DNA of 64,000 nucleotides from Haematobia irritans (GCF_050003625.1 NC_134400.1:64170241-64234240); one strand, 5' to 3'. Shown: positions 23,206 to 35,240, counted from the first letter of the stretch. The notes: generated by a model not told the origin, from the sequence alone. Program-made: numbers and translations.

Positions 23206-23447
23206 TGCGCTTTACAGACTATCAGTTATTCCGGACGGAATGTCGGTGTTTGTAAAGAATCTTACAGTGTGTCGGATCGATACGACTTGTCGGCGATGAC
23301 TAAATAATCGGTAAATGTGTTATCGACCCCATAAACATGCAGCAGTATCGATTATGCCTTCGGACTTAACTTATAATGTGCACAATATATGGGATATGTT
23401 CGACACGAGCACTGTCGTCCGGAATAACTGATAGTCTGTAAAGCGCA
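23206..23447. mobile_element. 242-bp MITE with perfect 32-bp inverted ends
   Basis: The ends begin TGCGCTTTACAGACTATCAG and are perfectly inverted for 32 bp. They are flanked by the 3-bp direct repeat TTA (23203-23205 and 23448-23450), the preferred TWA target of PIF/Harbinger elements. The interior is noncoding and short, as expected for a MITE. It lies 165 bp upstream of the SH3PX1 start codon, within that gene's likely promoter or 5' UTR. Confidence 0.92.
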
Positions 23448-23611
23448 TTAGACAAGTGTATATGATCACTTCCATGTTTTTATCAGGTTTCATTGATATG
23501 TGGTAACCCTGTCGTAAAGTTATTAATCATTCGTTTAAACCATTTGCACTATTTTCAAGTTTCTTTGTGCATAATACTGGTAGTTTATTGTCTGTGAATT
23601 ATTGTAAGGAA

Positions 23612-24340
23612 ATGACATCACATGTACGTGCATTATATGAATTTTCTGGAGAACCTGGAACGTCTGAAATTTCGATAGCTGTGGGCGATATTTTGGAAGT
23701 AATTCGAACTGATGTCGGTGAAGGATGGTGGGAAGGTAAAAACTCAAGAGGTGATGTAGGTTTGTTTCCAGCGGCCTATGTGGAAGTTATGCCAATGGGC
23801 ATAAATGACATAAAACAGCGGCAACATATCCAAGTTTCACAAAATGCTGTAGCATTCGAAAGTAACACGAACGCATCCAGATATGACTCAATGACTGATG
23901 ACTTTAATGATGGCGATGACTGGGAAGATGATTGGGATGACGATACTTATTCAGAAATTGGACCAAGTAACAATAGTTCGAAGACAAATGAGAAGCATAT
24001 TCAGCACTCATCAAGTAATTACGATAAAAATTTGCCTCCAACGCCCTCCGAGGACGTTCTTCAATCGACTTTCTTGCCAGGAAATAACAATACAGCAACA
24101 CTTAAGAAGTCGGGCATGTTTGGGAAGAGTTCGGATTCGTTCATCCTTGGCCTTGGAAACAAAGATAAGCTACCAGAGAATGAACTAATTCACATAGTGC
24201 CTTGTGAGAACTTTTACCAGTGGCAACCGAATTATCAATCTTATTCTGTTGTTGTCGCCAGTCCTAAGAAAGAAACTAAATTTAAAGGCATGAAGACATT
24301 TATAGCTTACCAGTTGACTCCAAGTTTCAACAATATATCA
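23612..24340 (+). CDS. SH3PX1: SH3PX1 (sorting nexin 9/18/33 family), 5' coding exon
   Basis: A 243-codon exon, open to a canonical donor (ATCA/GTAAGT) at 24341. Residues 2-60 form an SH3 domain (ALYEF 7-11, GWWEG 38-42, GLFPAAYVEV 50-59). Residues ~90-115 are the acidic Asp/Trp stretch (DDWEDDWDDD) typical of the SNX9 low-complexity linker, which binds clathrin adaptors. From about residue 200 the PX domain begins (QSYSVVVASPKKETKFKG...IAYQLTPSFNNIS) and is cut by the intron at a position sensible for the family. SNX9-type proteins link phosphoinositides, dynamin and actin at endocytic sites. The ATG at 23612 is chosen because the SH3 domain starts at once; the upstream in-frame ATG at 23567 would add 15 unrelated residues. 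The remaining PX and BAR exons were not found, so the next intron is very large or extends out of the window. Confidence 0.9.
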
Positions 24341-24734
24341 GTAAGTATAACTTAAAATATAAATCAAACATTGATAAAAAAATAGAATAAAATTAAGCCA
24401 TTAAAATTTTCGAGAGACAATGTACACTCATCGAAAAAATTATAACCGCAAAAAGCAGCTGCTGTCGTGTTTCCTACAGACCGACGAAAAAACGTAGACA
24501 GCGAAATTTAAAAGATCACCTTTTGCCCTGTGATATGTCGTATACTTCTTAACCCTTTGTTGCATTTAATTTAATTTGAGCAAGTATAATTTTTTGGGTA
24601 TGTATGACTTGGAGGTATGATACTGAAAACCTTTTTTCGTTCAATTCTGATATGTATATAGCATATACCCAAATTCATGCAGATAATCAATGATGCTCAC
24701 GATGTTATATCACACGCAGAGAAAGAATATGCTT
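24341..24734. other. Start of SH3PX1 intron, no feature seen
   Basis: Begins with GTAAGTATAA, a strong splice donor. No following exon or known repeat is recognised in this stretch. Confidence 0.6.
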
Positions 24735-24960
24735 AGTTTAGGTATTGTGGCAGCCCTTTATACAAGACTCAGTCTAAGTGAACTTCTTCCTTATCAATGA
24801 TTGCTGTCCGTCTCTATGTTTTGTACGATGACAAGGGACCTACTTTTTATAGCCGATTCCAAACGGCGTTTCACATTACCATGAAGGAATATGATCACAT
24901 CAAACATGTTTCAAGAGCAGTTGAAGCGTTTGAAAAATTCCTAAACACATAACTCAATTT
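24735..24960 (+). repeat. Diverged calyptrate SINE-like repeat
   Basis: Contains the words GTGGCAGCCC, CTCAGTCTAAGTGAACTTC, GATGACAAGGGACCTACTTT and CCAAACGGCGTTTCACATT. These match my recollection of a very abundant dispersed calyptrate repeat that starts with GGTTAGGTT and GGCAGCCCGATGTATC. A related 5' part lies at 61540-61640. This is a degraded copy. Confidence 0.55.
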
Positions 24961-25114
24961 TTTGCGAAAATTGATTTATACAAAGGATATAAGACCACCA
25001 AAACATACATTTAATAAATATTAAGAATTTGTAACGTAACCATTATAAGGTAATGCATATTAAAAAAATAGATAAACTCAATTTTAAATTTTCAAAATCT
25101 CGAATACAAAACCA

Positions 25115-25213
25115 GGGCTGTGGAGTCGAGCCAATTTTGCTCGACTCCGACTCCGACTCCAGCATTTTTCATCAGCTCGACTCCGACTCCGACTCCGGAG
25201 TCGACTCCGGGTA
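25115..25213. repeat. GACTCC hexanucleotide block 1
   Basis: GGCTGTGGAGTCGAGCC followed by repeated CGACTCC/GACTCCGACTCC units. It is inverted relative to the block at 28121-28227, whose outer end reads CGACTCCACAGC, so the two could be the arms of one dispersed element about 3.1 kb apart with later insertions between. Confidence 0.8.
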
Positions 25214-26050
25214 ATATAACTAAATCGCATTTTAGTACCACTAATTTGTAGTTCTATTGAGGGGATATATATGGGGTATATATATGGATCGATATAAAGT
25301 ATCGTATTTATTTATGTGTGCAAGAAAGGTCTTAATTTCGCATTTATACCAATTAAACTCTTTATTTCAAATTTAGGGCAATGTTTAATAAATAAAATAA
25401 TGATATAAATACCCATCATAATATGAGAAGATACCGACAGTATATGTATTTGTGGACGAAAATTATTATAAAGGGTTATATTCCCATATGCATGAATTTG
25501 AATCTGAATCGATTTAGACAAAATTGTATATACTTCTAGAAAATCTCTGTACCTAAAATTTAAATCTAACGTTATGAGACGTAACACAATTATAGCAAAA
25601 AATAAAAATGCAAAGAAAGTCTAAAGTCGGGCGGGCCGATTGTAACATACTCTGCACAACTTTGTATTTAGATCAACATTTTGATAAAATCTGAAATCAG
25701 ACTTCTACAAAATCTCGTGCAATATTTGGGAAACATTCATAATTTTTTATATAGCAAAATTTGAGTCACTTTTACCATTTAGAAAATTTAGACTACATTT
25801 TCTATAAAAATAAAATGTTGACTAAATTTCCTATCGACATAAAATGTTGTATAAATTTTGTATAAAAAAATCTATAGTAACAAAATTTTGGCACAATTTT
25901 CTATGGAAAAAAATTTGAAAAAATTATTAATAGAAATTTTGGAAAATTTTTTGTGTAAATAAAATTTTGCACAATTTTCTATAGAAGCAAAATTTTGGCT
26001 AAATTTTCTATAGAAATAAATTTTTGACAAAATTTTCTACATAAAAATAT
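25214..26050. repeat. AT-rich sequence passing into TTTTCTATAG filler repeat
   Basis: 25214-25789 holds no gene; the minus-strand frame at 25312-25587 is not convincing. 25790-26045 is the same TTTTCTATAGAAATAAAATTTTG repeat as 7090-8050. Confidence 0.6.
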
Positions 26051-27685
26051 TTTTATACCCACCACCATAGAATGGTGGCAGGGGTATAATAAGTTTGTCA
26101 TGTCGAAGATGAGCTAGATCGGTCCAGGTTTTGATATAGCTCCCATATCAACCGATCGCCCGATTTGGGGTCTTGGGCTTATAAAAACCGTAGTTTTTAT
26201 CCAATTTGCCAGAAATTGGAAACCTAGAGGTATTCTAGGGCTATAAGGAGGAGTGCTGAAAATGGTGATTATCGGACCATGTTTTAATATAGCTCCCATA
26301 TAGACAGAACTCCCGATTTTATTTCTTGAGCTTCTAGAATCCGTAGTTTTTATCCAATTTGTCTGAAGTTGGAAATCTAGAGGTATTATAGGACCATTAC
26401 AAGGCGTGCCGAAGATGGTCACTATCGGACGAAGTTTTGATATAGCCCCCTTTTAGACCGATGTTACGAGTTTACTTCTTGGACTTCTACAATCCGTAGT
26501 TTTTATCCAATTTGCCTGAAATTTGAAATCTGGAGGTATTCTAGGACCATTAAGAGGTGTGCCGAATATATTGTGTATCGGTCCAGTTTTTGATATAGTC
26601 CCCTTATAAACCGGCCCTCCGTTTTGGGGTCTATATTCTAGAACTACAATAGATGTGCTGAATACTGTACGTATCCTTCCATGTTTTTGGCGTAGCCCCA
26701 TTAGTCCGATTGACCAAAATAGACCCAAAAAATTATTGAAGTTGGTCCGATGGTCAGACCAAATGGAATTTTTCTGCAGAAATAACATTTGGACAAAATT
26801 TTCATAGAAATAAAATTTTAACAAAATTTTCATAGAAATAAAATTTTAACAAAATTTTGTATAGAAATAAGCTTCTTAAAAAATTTTGGGATACAATATT
26901 ATGCAAAAATTTTGTACAAATTTCTGCTAAATATGTAATAGAAATAAACTTATGGCTAAATTTTTTACAGAAATTAAATTTTGGCTAAATTTTCAATAGA
27001 ATTAAACTTTGGCTACATTTTCTATAGAAATTAAATTTTGGCTAAAATGAAATCTATTGAAATAAAATTTGGACCAAATTTTCTATAGAAATAAAACATG
27101 GACAAAATTTTCGATAGAAATAGAATGAGGTCAACATTTTATATAGAAATAAAATTTTGAAAAAATTTTCTTTCGAAGAAAAATTTTAGAAAAAATGTAA
27201 CTTTTAAATTATTTTAATTTAAATTAGAAAACTGGTCCCCTGGTACGAATTTTGGAAAAATTTGGTCCAAAATAAAAATTCGTTGTTGCAACGCTGGTAA
27301 GGCCTCCATATAGACCGATTTCAGATATTGAGGGTACAGAAGGTGCATTTACCATAAATGTAAATTTGCCAGATATTACTTCTCGTAATCATAAAACAGT
27401 TGGTGTACTATAGATTTTAGATTTCAAATCAAGGTATTGTTTCTTAATTTTCTTGCACATTTACAGGATATGTTTATGATTCCTTTAAAACTCAAACAAA
27501 AATAGTTCTTATAAATCCGGAATCTGATAGGTAAAATCTTTGCATTTATTTTCGGGATGCGAACTGGTTAAACTGATCTGTCATCAAACCCCCATGAAAT
27601 TTTCTAAGGAAATTAGTATATTTGATTCATGGTGGTGGGTATTTATGATTTGGCCCGAACGAACATACTGCTGTATATACTTGTT
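26051..27685. repeat. TATACCCACCACC...GGTGGTGGGTAT calyptrate element
   Basis: Starts TATACCCACCACCATAGAAT at about 26053 and ends ATTCATGGTGGTGGGTATTT (about 27625-27645) plus a tail ending GTATATACTTGTTTT. Between them are three imperfect direct repeats built on GATATAGCTCCCATAT, CCGATTT and GTAGTTTTTATCCAATTTG (26130-26610), then filler repeat, then a conserved stretch with AAAACTCAAACAAAAATAG and AAATCCGGAATCTGATAG. This is one of the most frequent dispersed repeats of calyptrate flies as I recall it. The short open frames here are products of the internal repeats. Confidence 0.65.
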
Positions 27686-28120
27686 TTATTTTTTATTTTC
27701 TATAGAAATAAATGTTGACTTAATTTTCTATAGTAATAATATTTCGAATAATTTTTTTATAGAAATTAAATTTTGACAAAACATTCCATATAAATACAAT
27801 AGTGACAAAATTTTCTATAAAAAACAGCTTTGACAATTTTTTCTGTCATATGTGTGTAGGTATATAGCCTTAAAATAAAATTAAAAACAATAAATTCGAA
27901 TTATTTCAAATAAATTGATATGGGGATTAAAATGGATCGATCCAGCCCATTTGCTAGTCTAACATTCTAGGAAACATAAAATGATAGCCGTAATTGGAAG
28001 TTGATTTTTATTTCCAATCGTGGTGTACATTGATCGAATGCATAACGCATTGGAAACCAATTTGCGTAAAAACTTGTTTAGTTACAAAAACGTGAAGTGT
28101 TTTAAAAAATTTGGTTTAGC
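27686..28120. other. Filler repeat then unassigned AT-rich sequence
   Basis: 27690-27850 is the TTTTCTATAG filler repeat. 27851-28120 has no recognisable feature. Confidence 0.5.
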
Positions 28121-28227
28121 CGGAGTCGGAGTCGAGCAAAATTTTTACGACTCCGACTCCGACTCCGACTCCAGCCAAATCTTCAGACTCCGACTCCAAG
28201 ACTCCGACTCCGACTCCGACTCCACAG
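28121..28227. repeat. GACTCC hexanucleotide block 2
   Basis: CGGAGTCGGAGTCGAGC followed by GACTCC units in opposite polarity to block 1, ending CCGACTCCACAGC. Translation gives Asp-Ser repeats, which are not a protein. Confidence 0.8.
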
Positions 28228-28558
28228 CAAAACAAAACTACGGTTAGTAGATAATAACCTAATAAGAAATGTTTCCAGACCGTAACACACATAAGCCTAC
28301 CAAAACCCATAAGCATGCTTTCTTCGCCCGGCTCTAGAATACCGATTCCCCTACAGTATAATTTGAAATGCATTTGTTTCTACTACCCTCAATAGTGTTG
28401 CCCGAGAGGCAAATTGCTGTTGGATAAAAAAAATCTATTTATATGGACAATATAGCTGGGAAATCGTATGGCGTTTTTCTTTTATGTATTGAAATAACTC
28501 TATGGCGTCCTCCATGTAATCATAGGCACTACGGCATGCTGTACCCAATATGAAAGCA
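28228..28558. other. No gene recognised
   Basis: Unassigned sequence between the GACTCC block and the LINE tail. Confidence 0.4.
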
Positions 28559-30511
28559 GATATTTATTTATTTATTTATTTATTTATATATTTACAATCA
28601 TAATGAATTATGAAAATAAACAGGTAATATAGGTGCTAACAACATAGGTTTTCGACCTGAATTATGTATAAGTTCGGAGAAATTAGATTATGTAGATATT
28701 ACGTTATTTTCGAAGAGAGAAGTTTAAATGAGATGATAGATGTTACAATGTTTTAGAAGGGTAAGTAAGTTTTCAATGTTTTTAGAAGTGATTGTACATA
28801 GGAGTTGAGGAAGAACTTTGCCGCCGAATAGTATTTGCTCTGCTTCATTAATAGAGGAACAGTAGAAAATAATATGGTTGATATCAATTGGTTCGTTATG
28901 ACATAGATGACATGTTTCAGACATTGATTGTTCGAAAATATGTTGATGAGTGATTAGAGTGTGTCCCAATCTTAATCTGATGTATTTCTGTAGATGAATT
29001 CTGGAAACGTCCTCGGGGAAAACGGGCGTAGATTTATTTGGATTTATATATTTGTAATAGTGTTGATAATTATCCCATGAAACTATTTCCGATTGCTTCA
29101 GATAATCTCTTTCTGTTTTTTTAATGTCTTTGATATTGAAGATGTTGTATCGAAAAACTGGTGCATAGGATGCAAATTTTGCGGCTTCATCAGCAATGGA
29201 GTTTCCATGTATTCCTATATGACCGGGAACCCACATAATTTTAAATTTTGTATGGTATTTGATGAGAATATCTCTGATTTTATAGATGATGAAGCACTTA
29301 TTCTTGACATTCCTTATACCGGTTACGGCCGATTTAGAATCTGTACATAGTAAGAATTTGCCACGACAGTTTTTGTACTTGTTGAGAGCCCAATATATTG
29401 CGGCTGATTCAGCCGCAAAAGTAGTAGAATTCTCATCAAGAATGGCAAGGAAATCGATATCTAGGTTTTGGTTTACTACGGCTAGAGAGGTGGAAGAAGT
29501 TGTTTTAGAACCGTCGGTGAATATAAAGTTCCATTTTTTGTTTCTGTAGGAAGACGATATTTCGTGGAAGATGGACAAAATTTTTTGGTTTGGAGTGTAT
29601 TGTTTAGAGAGCTCCATTAGGTCATCGACGAAACTGCTAGGTTTTAAATTCCAGGGAGGTTCTAATGGGTAATAAGCAGGTAGCGGTTTTGGATCTATGC
29701 CCATTTCAATTGCAAGTTTTGAGGCTAGATATAATGATGAAGGAAATCTTAGTGTTGTTAAAGTGTGAATATTCGATATCCGTTTGATAAGGTGTTGTTC
29801 CGCAGGGAATTTGTTATTAATGATTAAATTGGTCATTAGGCTTTTAAATCTGTGTTGCAAAGGCATTAAGCCAGCTTCAGCAAGTAAATTTTGTGTAGGG
29901 GTACATCTCATTGCACCCAGGGCTATTCTTATAGAAGAATAATATGTCGAAAATAATTTTTTTAGTTGTGTCTTTGAGGTTTTTCCGTATATTACCAGAC
30001 CATAGTCTATTTTTGATAATATAAGGCTCCGAGCAGTATTAAGTATTATGTTAGGGTGAGCATTACTCCTTTTTGATGTAAGACATTTTAAGATGTTGAT
30101 GCGGGATTGTAGTGATATATTTAATTGGTCGATATGAGAGGACCATAAATGGTTTTGGTTAAATATTACTCCAAGAATCTTTAGCTTGTCTACTGTTTCT
30201 ATTTCATTGCCAAGAATGAAAAAGTTTTCCCTGTGACAATTGTGTTTTTTACATATGTGTAAGCACTTGGTTTTGGCAAAAGAAATTCTGCTACCTGTTG
30301 TATTACACCAATTATTTATGGATCGGAAAAGGTCTTCGATTTCATCTTGAATATTATAATTTGCCCGGTGTTTAGCCATGATATATAAATCATCGGCGTA
30401 GATAACATGCTTGAAGAACTGGTGTTCTGCTATAATTCGATTGAGTTTGTCTGTTGCAATTTGAAACAATACTACCGATAACGGCGATCCTTGAGGAATT
30501 CCATTATTGAG
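28559..30511 (-). mobile_element. 5'-truncated I-group LINE
   Basis: Reads on the minus strand and ends in an (AAAT)n tail (the TATTTATTTATT run at 28559-28588). It contains the C-terminal half of reverse transcriptase followed by an RNase H domain, the layout of the I/LOA/R1-type non-LTR elements. It is cut off at 30511 within the GIPQGS RT motif by 5' truncation, typical of target-primed insertion. The breakpoint abuts the A-rich tail of another minus-strand retroposon. Confidence 0.88.
28724..30511 (-). CDS. LINE ORF2 fragment: RT C-terminal half and RNase H
   Basis: Open without a stop from the truncation point to 28724, about 595 codons. It enters at RT motif GIPQGSPLS, then catalytic YADDLYIMA, then the thumb. 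RNase H follows with FTDGSK (first Asp), AESAAIYWAL (Glu), CTDSKSAV (Asp) and WVPGHIGIHGNSIADEAAK (His/Asp), all present. A C-terminal zinc-knuckle-like CHLCHNEPIDINHIIFYC completes the usual I-type ending. The endonuclease and the RT fingers are missing, so it cannot act in cis. The long open frame means the copy is young. Confidence 0.92.
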   Translation of the reverse strand, partial: LNNGIPQGSPLSVVLFQIATDKLNRIIAEHQFFKHVIYADDLYIMAKHRANYNIQDEIEDLFRSINNWCNTTGSRISFAKTKCLHICKKHNCHRENFFILGNEIETVDKLKILGVIFNQNHLWSSHIDQLNISLQSRINILKCLTSKRSNAHPNIILNTARSLILSKIDYGLVIYGKTSKTQLKKLFSTYYSSIRIALGAMRCTPTQNLLAEAGLMPLQHRFKSLMTNLIINNKFPAEQHLIKRISNIHTLTTLRFPSSLYLASKLAIEMGIDPKPLPAYYPLEPPWNLKPSSFVDDLMELSKQYTPNQKILSIFHEISSSYRNKKWNFIFTDGSKTTSSTSLAVVNQNLDIDFLAILDENSTTFAAESAAIYWALNKYKNCRGKFLLCTDSKSAVTGIRNVKNKCFIIYKIRDILIKYHTKFKIMWVPGHIGIHGNSIADEAAKFASYAPVFRYNIFNIKDIKKTERDYLKQSEIVSWDNYQHYYKYINPNKSTPVFPEDVSRIHLQKYIRLRLGHTLITHQHIFEQSMSETCHLCHNEPIDINHIIFYCSSINEAEQILFGGKVLPQLLCTITSKNIENLLTLLKHCNIYHLI

Positions 30512-31130
<619 letters not shown>

Positions 31131-31230
31131 NNNNNNNNNNNNNNNNNNNNNNNNNNNNNNNNNNNNNNNNNNNNNNNNNNNNNNNNNNNNNNNNNNNNNN
31201 NNNNNNNNNNNNNNNNNNNNNNNNNNNNNN
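31131..31230. other. Assembly gap, 100 N
   Basis: Exactly 100 N, a conventional placeholder of unknown true size. It replaces the 5' LTR expected for the adjoining element. Confidence 0.99.
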
Positions 31231-31234
31231 TAAT

Positions 31235-31252
31235 TGGTGACCCCGACGTTTG
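31235..31252 (+). other. Primer-binding site, tRNA-Trp type
   Basis: TGGTGACCCCGACGTTTG lies four bases after the gap and directly ahead of gag. It is the tRNA-Trp-type site characteristic of CsRn1 relatives. Confidence 0.8.
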
Positions 31253-31255
31253 AAT

Positions 31256-32041
31256 ATGGCGCCAACAACAAGATCCGCAGACGCGCCCACCGAGGGTGCA
31301 GTAGGTCAAACAGCGAATTCCTCAACTACAAATGCAATAAAATTACCAAAATTCTGGAAGTCGAACGCTACGCTATGGTTTGTGCTAGCAGAGGCTCAGT
31401 TTATCCAACATGGAATCGAAACTGAATCCGCGAAATCATTTATTGTAATTGCCGAAATGGATCAAGAAATTCTGAGGTTGGTAAGCGATATAGTATTGGC
31501 ACAGCCAACAAATATGTATCAACAGCTCAAAACCCGGCTGGTGGATTATTTCGCTGTTTCATCCGAACATCGCATCCAGGAATTGCTTTCAAATGACGAG
31601 CTTGGTGACAAAAAACCGTCCCAACTACTTAGAGAGATGCGCATTCTCTCGCACAATCTAGTCACCGACGACTTTCTTAAAACAATCTGGGTTAGACGTC
31701 TTCCTTCTCAGATGCAAAGCATCATTGCGGCATCGCCAGCCCCATTGAACGAATTAGAGAAAATGGCAGATCGTATTTTCGAGTCTTCCAATATCGATGC
31801 AAATATATCCGTAACGGAATTTACCCCACAATTGGACAGTCTTCAGAAGCAGGTTGCAGAACTAACAGAAATGGTATCAAAACTAAAAAAGCACCGCTCA
31901 TTCAATCGAGCATCTGATGGTACAGAACGTGATTCCTCGACATCCAATTACTGTTACTACCACAAGCGATTCGGTGTAAATGCCCGTAAGTGCAGACCTC
32001 CCTGTAATTTTCGTCCGGGAAACGACCATCCCGGTCACTAG
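31256..32041 (+). CDS. Gag of the CsRn1-type element
   Basis: 261 codons from the ATG at 31256 ([11 protein letters not shown]) to TAG at 32039-32041. The capsid-like core ([20 protein letters not shown], then the [18 protein letters not shown] block) is followed by a coiled-coil-like [18 protein letters not shown] stretch. Near the C-terminus is the [18 protein letters not shown] knuckle typical of this lineage in place of the usual CCHC. The pol frame continues by a -1 shift across the stop. There are no internal lesions. Confidence 0.9.
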   Translation: MAPTTRSADAPTEGAVGQTANSSTTNAIKLPKFWKSNATLWFVLAEAQFIQHGIETESAKSFIVIAEMDQEILRLVSDIVLAQPTNMYQQLKTRLVDYFAVSSEHRIQELLSNDELGDKKPSQLLREMRILSHNLVTDDFLKTIWVRRLPSQMQSIIAASPAPLNELEKMADRIFESSNIDANISVTEFTPQLDSLQKQVAELTEMVSKLKKHRSFNRASDGTERDSSTSNYCYYHKRFGVNARKCRPPCNFRPGNDHPGH

Positions 32042-35019
32042 ACGGCGCAAGTAATCGGGGAAGCTTCACGAGTCGCCTATTCATTTTTGATAAAGAGCTT
32101 AATAAAGATTTTCTCGTAGATACCGGAGCAGATGTCTCTGTAATTCCTGTTTCTGGCAGAATTAATAAAAAGAAACACAATAAATACACCCTTTTTGCTG
32201 CCAATGGTTCAGTTATTAATACGTATGGACAAACTGTACTAAGTCTGTCACTTGGATTTAATAGAGTTTTTAAATGGAAATTTTTGATTGCCGACGTTAG
32301 ACATCCTATCTTAGGAGCCGATTTTTTGAAACACTTTGGTCTCTTAATTGATCTCAAACAGAAACAACTCATCGACGGACAATCACAAAAAGAAGTTCCA
32401 GGTAAGATGTCAATCGAAAGTGCAAACTTGCAAGCTAGATCACATGCGGGGAAACTCCCCTACAAGAAATTGTTGTCCAAATTCCCGGAATTAGTAGATC
32501 CTATTACGAAAAAGGTTTCAAAACATTCCGTAGAACACGTGATAGAGACCAAAGGGCCACCTGTTTCGGCGAAGCCACGCCGTTTGCCGCCCGATAAATT
32601 AGAAGCCGCCAAAAAAGAATTCAAATTTATGATGGATCAGGGTCTATGTCGACCTTCGAAGAGCTGTTGGTCTAGCCCCCTTCATATGGTTCAGAAAAAG
32701 AATGGGGAATGGAGACCATGTGGAGACTATCGTCGTCTCAATAATCAAACTATTCCTGATCGATATCCCATTCCCCACATTCACGACTTTGGTCAAGGGT
32801 TAGAGGGAAGAAATGTATTTTCCACCATAGATTTAGTAAGAGCGTATCACCAGATACCAGTGGCGGACGAAGATATACCAAAAACCGCTATAACCACTCC
32901 TTTTGGTTTATTTGAATTTATGTTCATGACGTTCGGCTTACGAAATGCAGCGCAAACGTTCCAACGATTTATGCATCAAGTGCTGATAGGCTTAGACTTC
33001 TGTTTTGTCTACTTGGATGATATACTTGTAGCATCCAAAAACAAGGAAGAACACTTAATACATCTGGAAACTTTATTTCAGAGATTAAAGGAATTTGGGG
33101 TAGTAATCAATATCAATAAATGCATTTTCGGTCAAAGCGAAGTTGAATTTCTGGGCCATCGAGTCAGCGCCAGCGGCTTACTCCCACTTCCGCACAAAGT
33201 AAAAGCAATAATGGATTATCCACAACCGACTAATATAAAGGAACTAAGAAGATTTTTAGCAATGCTTAATTTTTACAGGAGATTTCTCCCAAATGCGGCG
33301 TCAATTCAAATTCCTTTAACAGAATTGCAGAAAGGTAATAAAAAGAATGATAAGCGCCCAGTCATATGGTCAAAGACAGCACAAGATTCCTTCGTTAAAT
33401 GCAAAGAACTCTTAGCAAATTGTGCACATCTCGCATATCCATCTGAAGAAGCAAAAATTTGCGTTATGGTGGACGCTTCAGATACTGCTATCGGCGGAGT
33501 CCTTCAGCAAGTCACAAACAATGGTTGGAAACCACTTAGTTTTTTCTCACGCAAATTAGATAATTCTCAAAAGAAATATTCGACTTACGACAGAGAGCTT
33601 CTGGCTGCGTATTCGGTGGTCAAATATTATAGGCACATGCTAGAGGGTAGAGAGTTCGTTATATTTACAGACCATAAACCATTAACATTCGCTCTTTCTA
33701 AATCTTCAGAGAACGCTTCACCTCGGCAAATTCGTCAACTAGATTTTTTGAGCCAATTCACATCGGATATAAGACATATCAGCGGAAAGGATAATATAGT
33801 GGCGGATTCATTATCAAGGATATCTACTATATCTTACCCATCATTAATTGATTATACTAAACTATCCGAGAGCCAGCAAGAGGATTCAGAGTTGCAGACA
33901 TTCTTAAAAAAGGACGTGAAAACTTCCCTAATTCTGAAACCATTTTCATTTTGTTCGAACAAAAGTATTTTTTGCGATGTCTCCCGTGGAAATATAAGGC
34001 CGTTTGTCACCACACCATTTCGACGTATTGTCTTTGATGCCATCCACAGTCTTGCACACAATGGAGTTAAAACTACGACTTTGATGATATCGAAACGGTT
34101 TGTATGGCCAAATATGAAAAGACAAATTAAAAATTGGGTACAAGAATGCATTTCATGTCAACGATCCAAAGTTCACCGCCACACTCACAGCGAATTAGGA
34201 ACGTTTCCAACTCCTTCGGCCCGTTTTGCACACATACATATAGACATAGTAGGACCGTTGCCCACCTCACAAGGAATGTCTTATTTATTGACGTGCGTAG
34301 ATCGATTTACAAGATGGCCGGAGGCCATTCCAATCCCGGATATTAAAGCCGAGACAGTTGCCAAATGCTTCTACTCGGGATGGGTTTCCCGCTTTGGTGT
34401 CCCAGAAAAAATAACAACGGATCAAGGTAGGCAATTTGAGTCAACGCTCTTCCGTGAACTCACGAAGCTATTGGGTTGTGAACGAATCCGAACCACTCCC
34501 TATCATCCCTGTTCTAATGGAATGGTTGAGCGATTCCATAGAACCCTTAAATCGGCAATCATGTGCCATAACACTCAAAAATGGATGGACGTTCTACCGA
34601 CCGTTCTGCTGGGAATTCGAACAAGTCTAAAGAGTGATGTAGAAGCAACGCCATCGGAAATGGTCTACGGACTCTCAATTAAAGTCCCTGGAGAATTTTT
34701 ACAACCGAGTAGGCAAGAGATACCAACAAATGAATTTGTTTTGCAACTGAAAACGGACATGGAAAATCTTCAACCAAAAAATACTAAATATAACTCTAAA
34801 GAAACGGTTTTTGTTCACAAGGACCTTCAGAATTCGAAATTCGTCTTCGTGAGAAAAGATGGGGTACGGAAATCATTGCAACCACCGTACGAGGGCCCCT
34901 TTCAAGTTTTAAACAGAACTCCGAAGCACATGACAATCAAATTCAATCTTACAACCAAAACGGTTTCATTAGATCGAGTTAAACCTGCATACGTGTCCGT
35001 AGACGATAACACAGACTAA
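32041..35019 (+). CDS. Pol of the CsRn1-type element (PR-RT-RNase H-IN)
   Basis: About 992 codons, open, in the -1 frame relative to gag; the frame is open some bases further upstream, so the true join lies in the overlap. Protease active site DTGAD at residues ~27-31; reverse transcriptase with [31 protein letters not shown] and YLDD at ~324-327; RNase H with [18 protein letters not shown] and TDHKPL; integrase with a zinc finger (HNGVKTT...CISCQRSK) and core motifs [17 protein letters not shown] and NGMVERFH. All catalytic residues are present. With an intact gag this is the best candidate for an active element in the window. Confidence 0.93.
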   Translation, partial: DGASNRGSFTSRLFIFDKELNKDFLVDTGADVSVIPVSGRINKKKHNKYTLFAANGSVINTYGQTVLSLSLGFNRVFKWKFLIADVRHPILGADFLKHFGLLIDLKQKQLIDGQSQKEVPGKMSIESANLQARSHAGKLPYKKLLSKFPELVDPITKKVSKHSVEHVIETKGPPVSAKPRRLPPDKLEAAKKEFKFMMDQGLCRPSKSCWSSPLHMVQKKNGEWRPCGDYRRLNNQTIPDRYPIPHIHDFGQGLEGRNVFSTIDLVRAYHQIPVADEDIPKTAITTPFGLFEFMFMTFGLRNAAQTFQRFMHQVLIGLDFCFVYLDDILVASKNKEEHLIHLETLFQRLKEFGVVININKCIFGQSEVEFLGHRVSASGLLPLPHKVKAIMDYPQPTNIKELRRFLAMLNFYRRFLPNAASIQIPLTELQKGNKKNDKRPVIWSKTAQDSFVKCKELLANCAHLAYPSEEAKICVMVDASDTAIGGVLQQVTNNGWKPLSFFSRKLDNSQKKYSTYDRELLAAYSVVKYYRHMLEGREFVIFTDHKPLTFALSKSSENASPRQIRQLDFLSQFTSDIRHISGKDNIVADSLSRISTISYPSLIDYTKLSESQQEDSELQTFLKKDVKTSLILKPFSFCSNKSIFCDVSRGNIRPFVTTPFRRIVFDAIHSLAHNGVKTTTLMISKRFVWPNMKRQIKNWVQECISCQRSKVHRHTHSELGTFPTPSARFAHIHIDIVGPLPTSQGMSYLLTCVDRFTRWPEAIPIPDIKAETVAKCFYSGWVSRFGVPEKITTDQGRQFESTLFRELTKLLGCERIRTTPYHPCSNGMVERFHRTLKSAIMCHNTQKWMDVLPTVLLGIRTSLKSDVEATPSEMVYGLSIKVPGEFLQPSRQEIPTNEFVLQLKTDMENLQPKNTKYNSKETVFVHKDLQNSKFVFVRKDGVRKSLQPPYEGPFQVLNRTPKHMTIKFNLTTKTVSLDRVKPAYVSVDDNTD

Positions 35020-35035
35020 AGGTATGAGGCTTCCT

Positions 35036-35050
35036 CTAGAGGGGGAGTAC
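35036..35050 (+). other. Polypurine tract and 3' LTR boundary
   Basis: AGAGGGGGAGTAC directly precedes TGTAGGACACTGC at 35051, the expected polypurine tract and LTR start after a Gypsy pol. Only one LTR is present, so the boundary rests on this motif. Confidence 0.7.
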
Positions 35051-35240
35051 TGTAGGACACTGCACTACCAAATACTTGACAATAAAAAATATTTTTTATC
35101 GAGTTAGCTACGAATATTTTTTGTGAAAAAAAAAAGGAATTTGTAATTCATTCGATGTATATTCTATCAACTAAAAAATATATAATTGTCTTTTAAAAAA
35201 TACTATTTTAAATAAACAATCAATTTTGGACAATTATAAA

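Noticed and set aside
27476..27531. Exon-like segment with acceptor TTTACAG and donor AG/GTAAAATC reading YVYDSFKTQTKIVLINPESD
   Set aside because: It lies in the conserved part of the TATACCCACCACC dispersed repeat, so the open stretch is part of that repeat, not a host exon.
28020..28373. ORFs with Asp-Ser or Gly-Val repeats
   Set aside because: They translate the GACTCC hexanucleotide repeat in different frames.
31234..32041. Possible earlier non-ATG start of the CsRn1 gag at 31250
   Set aside because: It would begin with TTG inside the primer-binding site; the ATG at 31256 gives the expected start.
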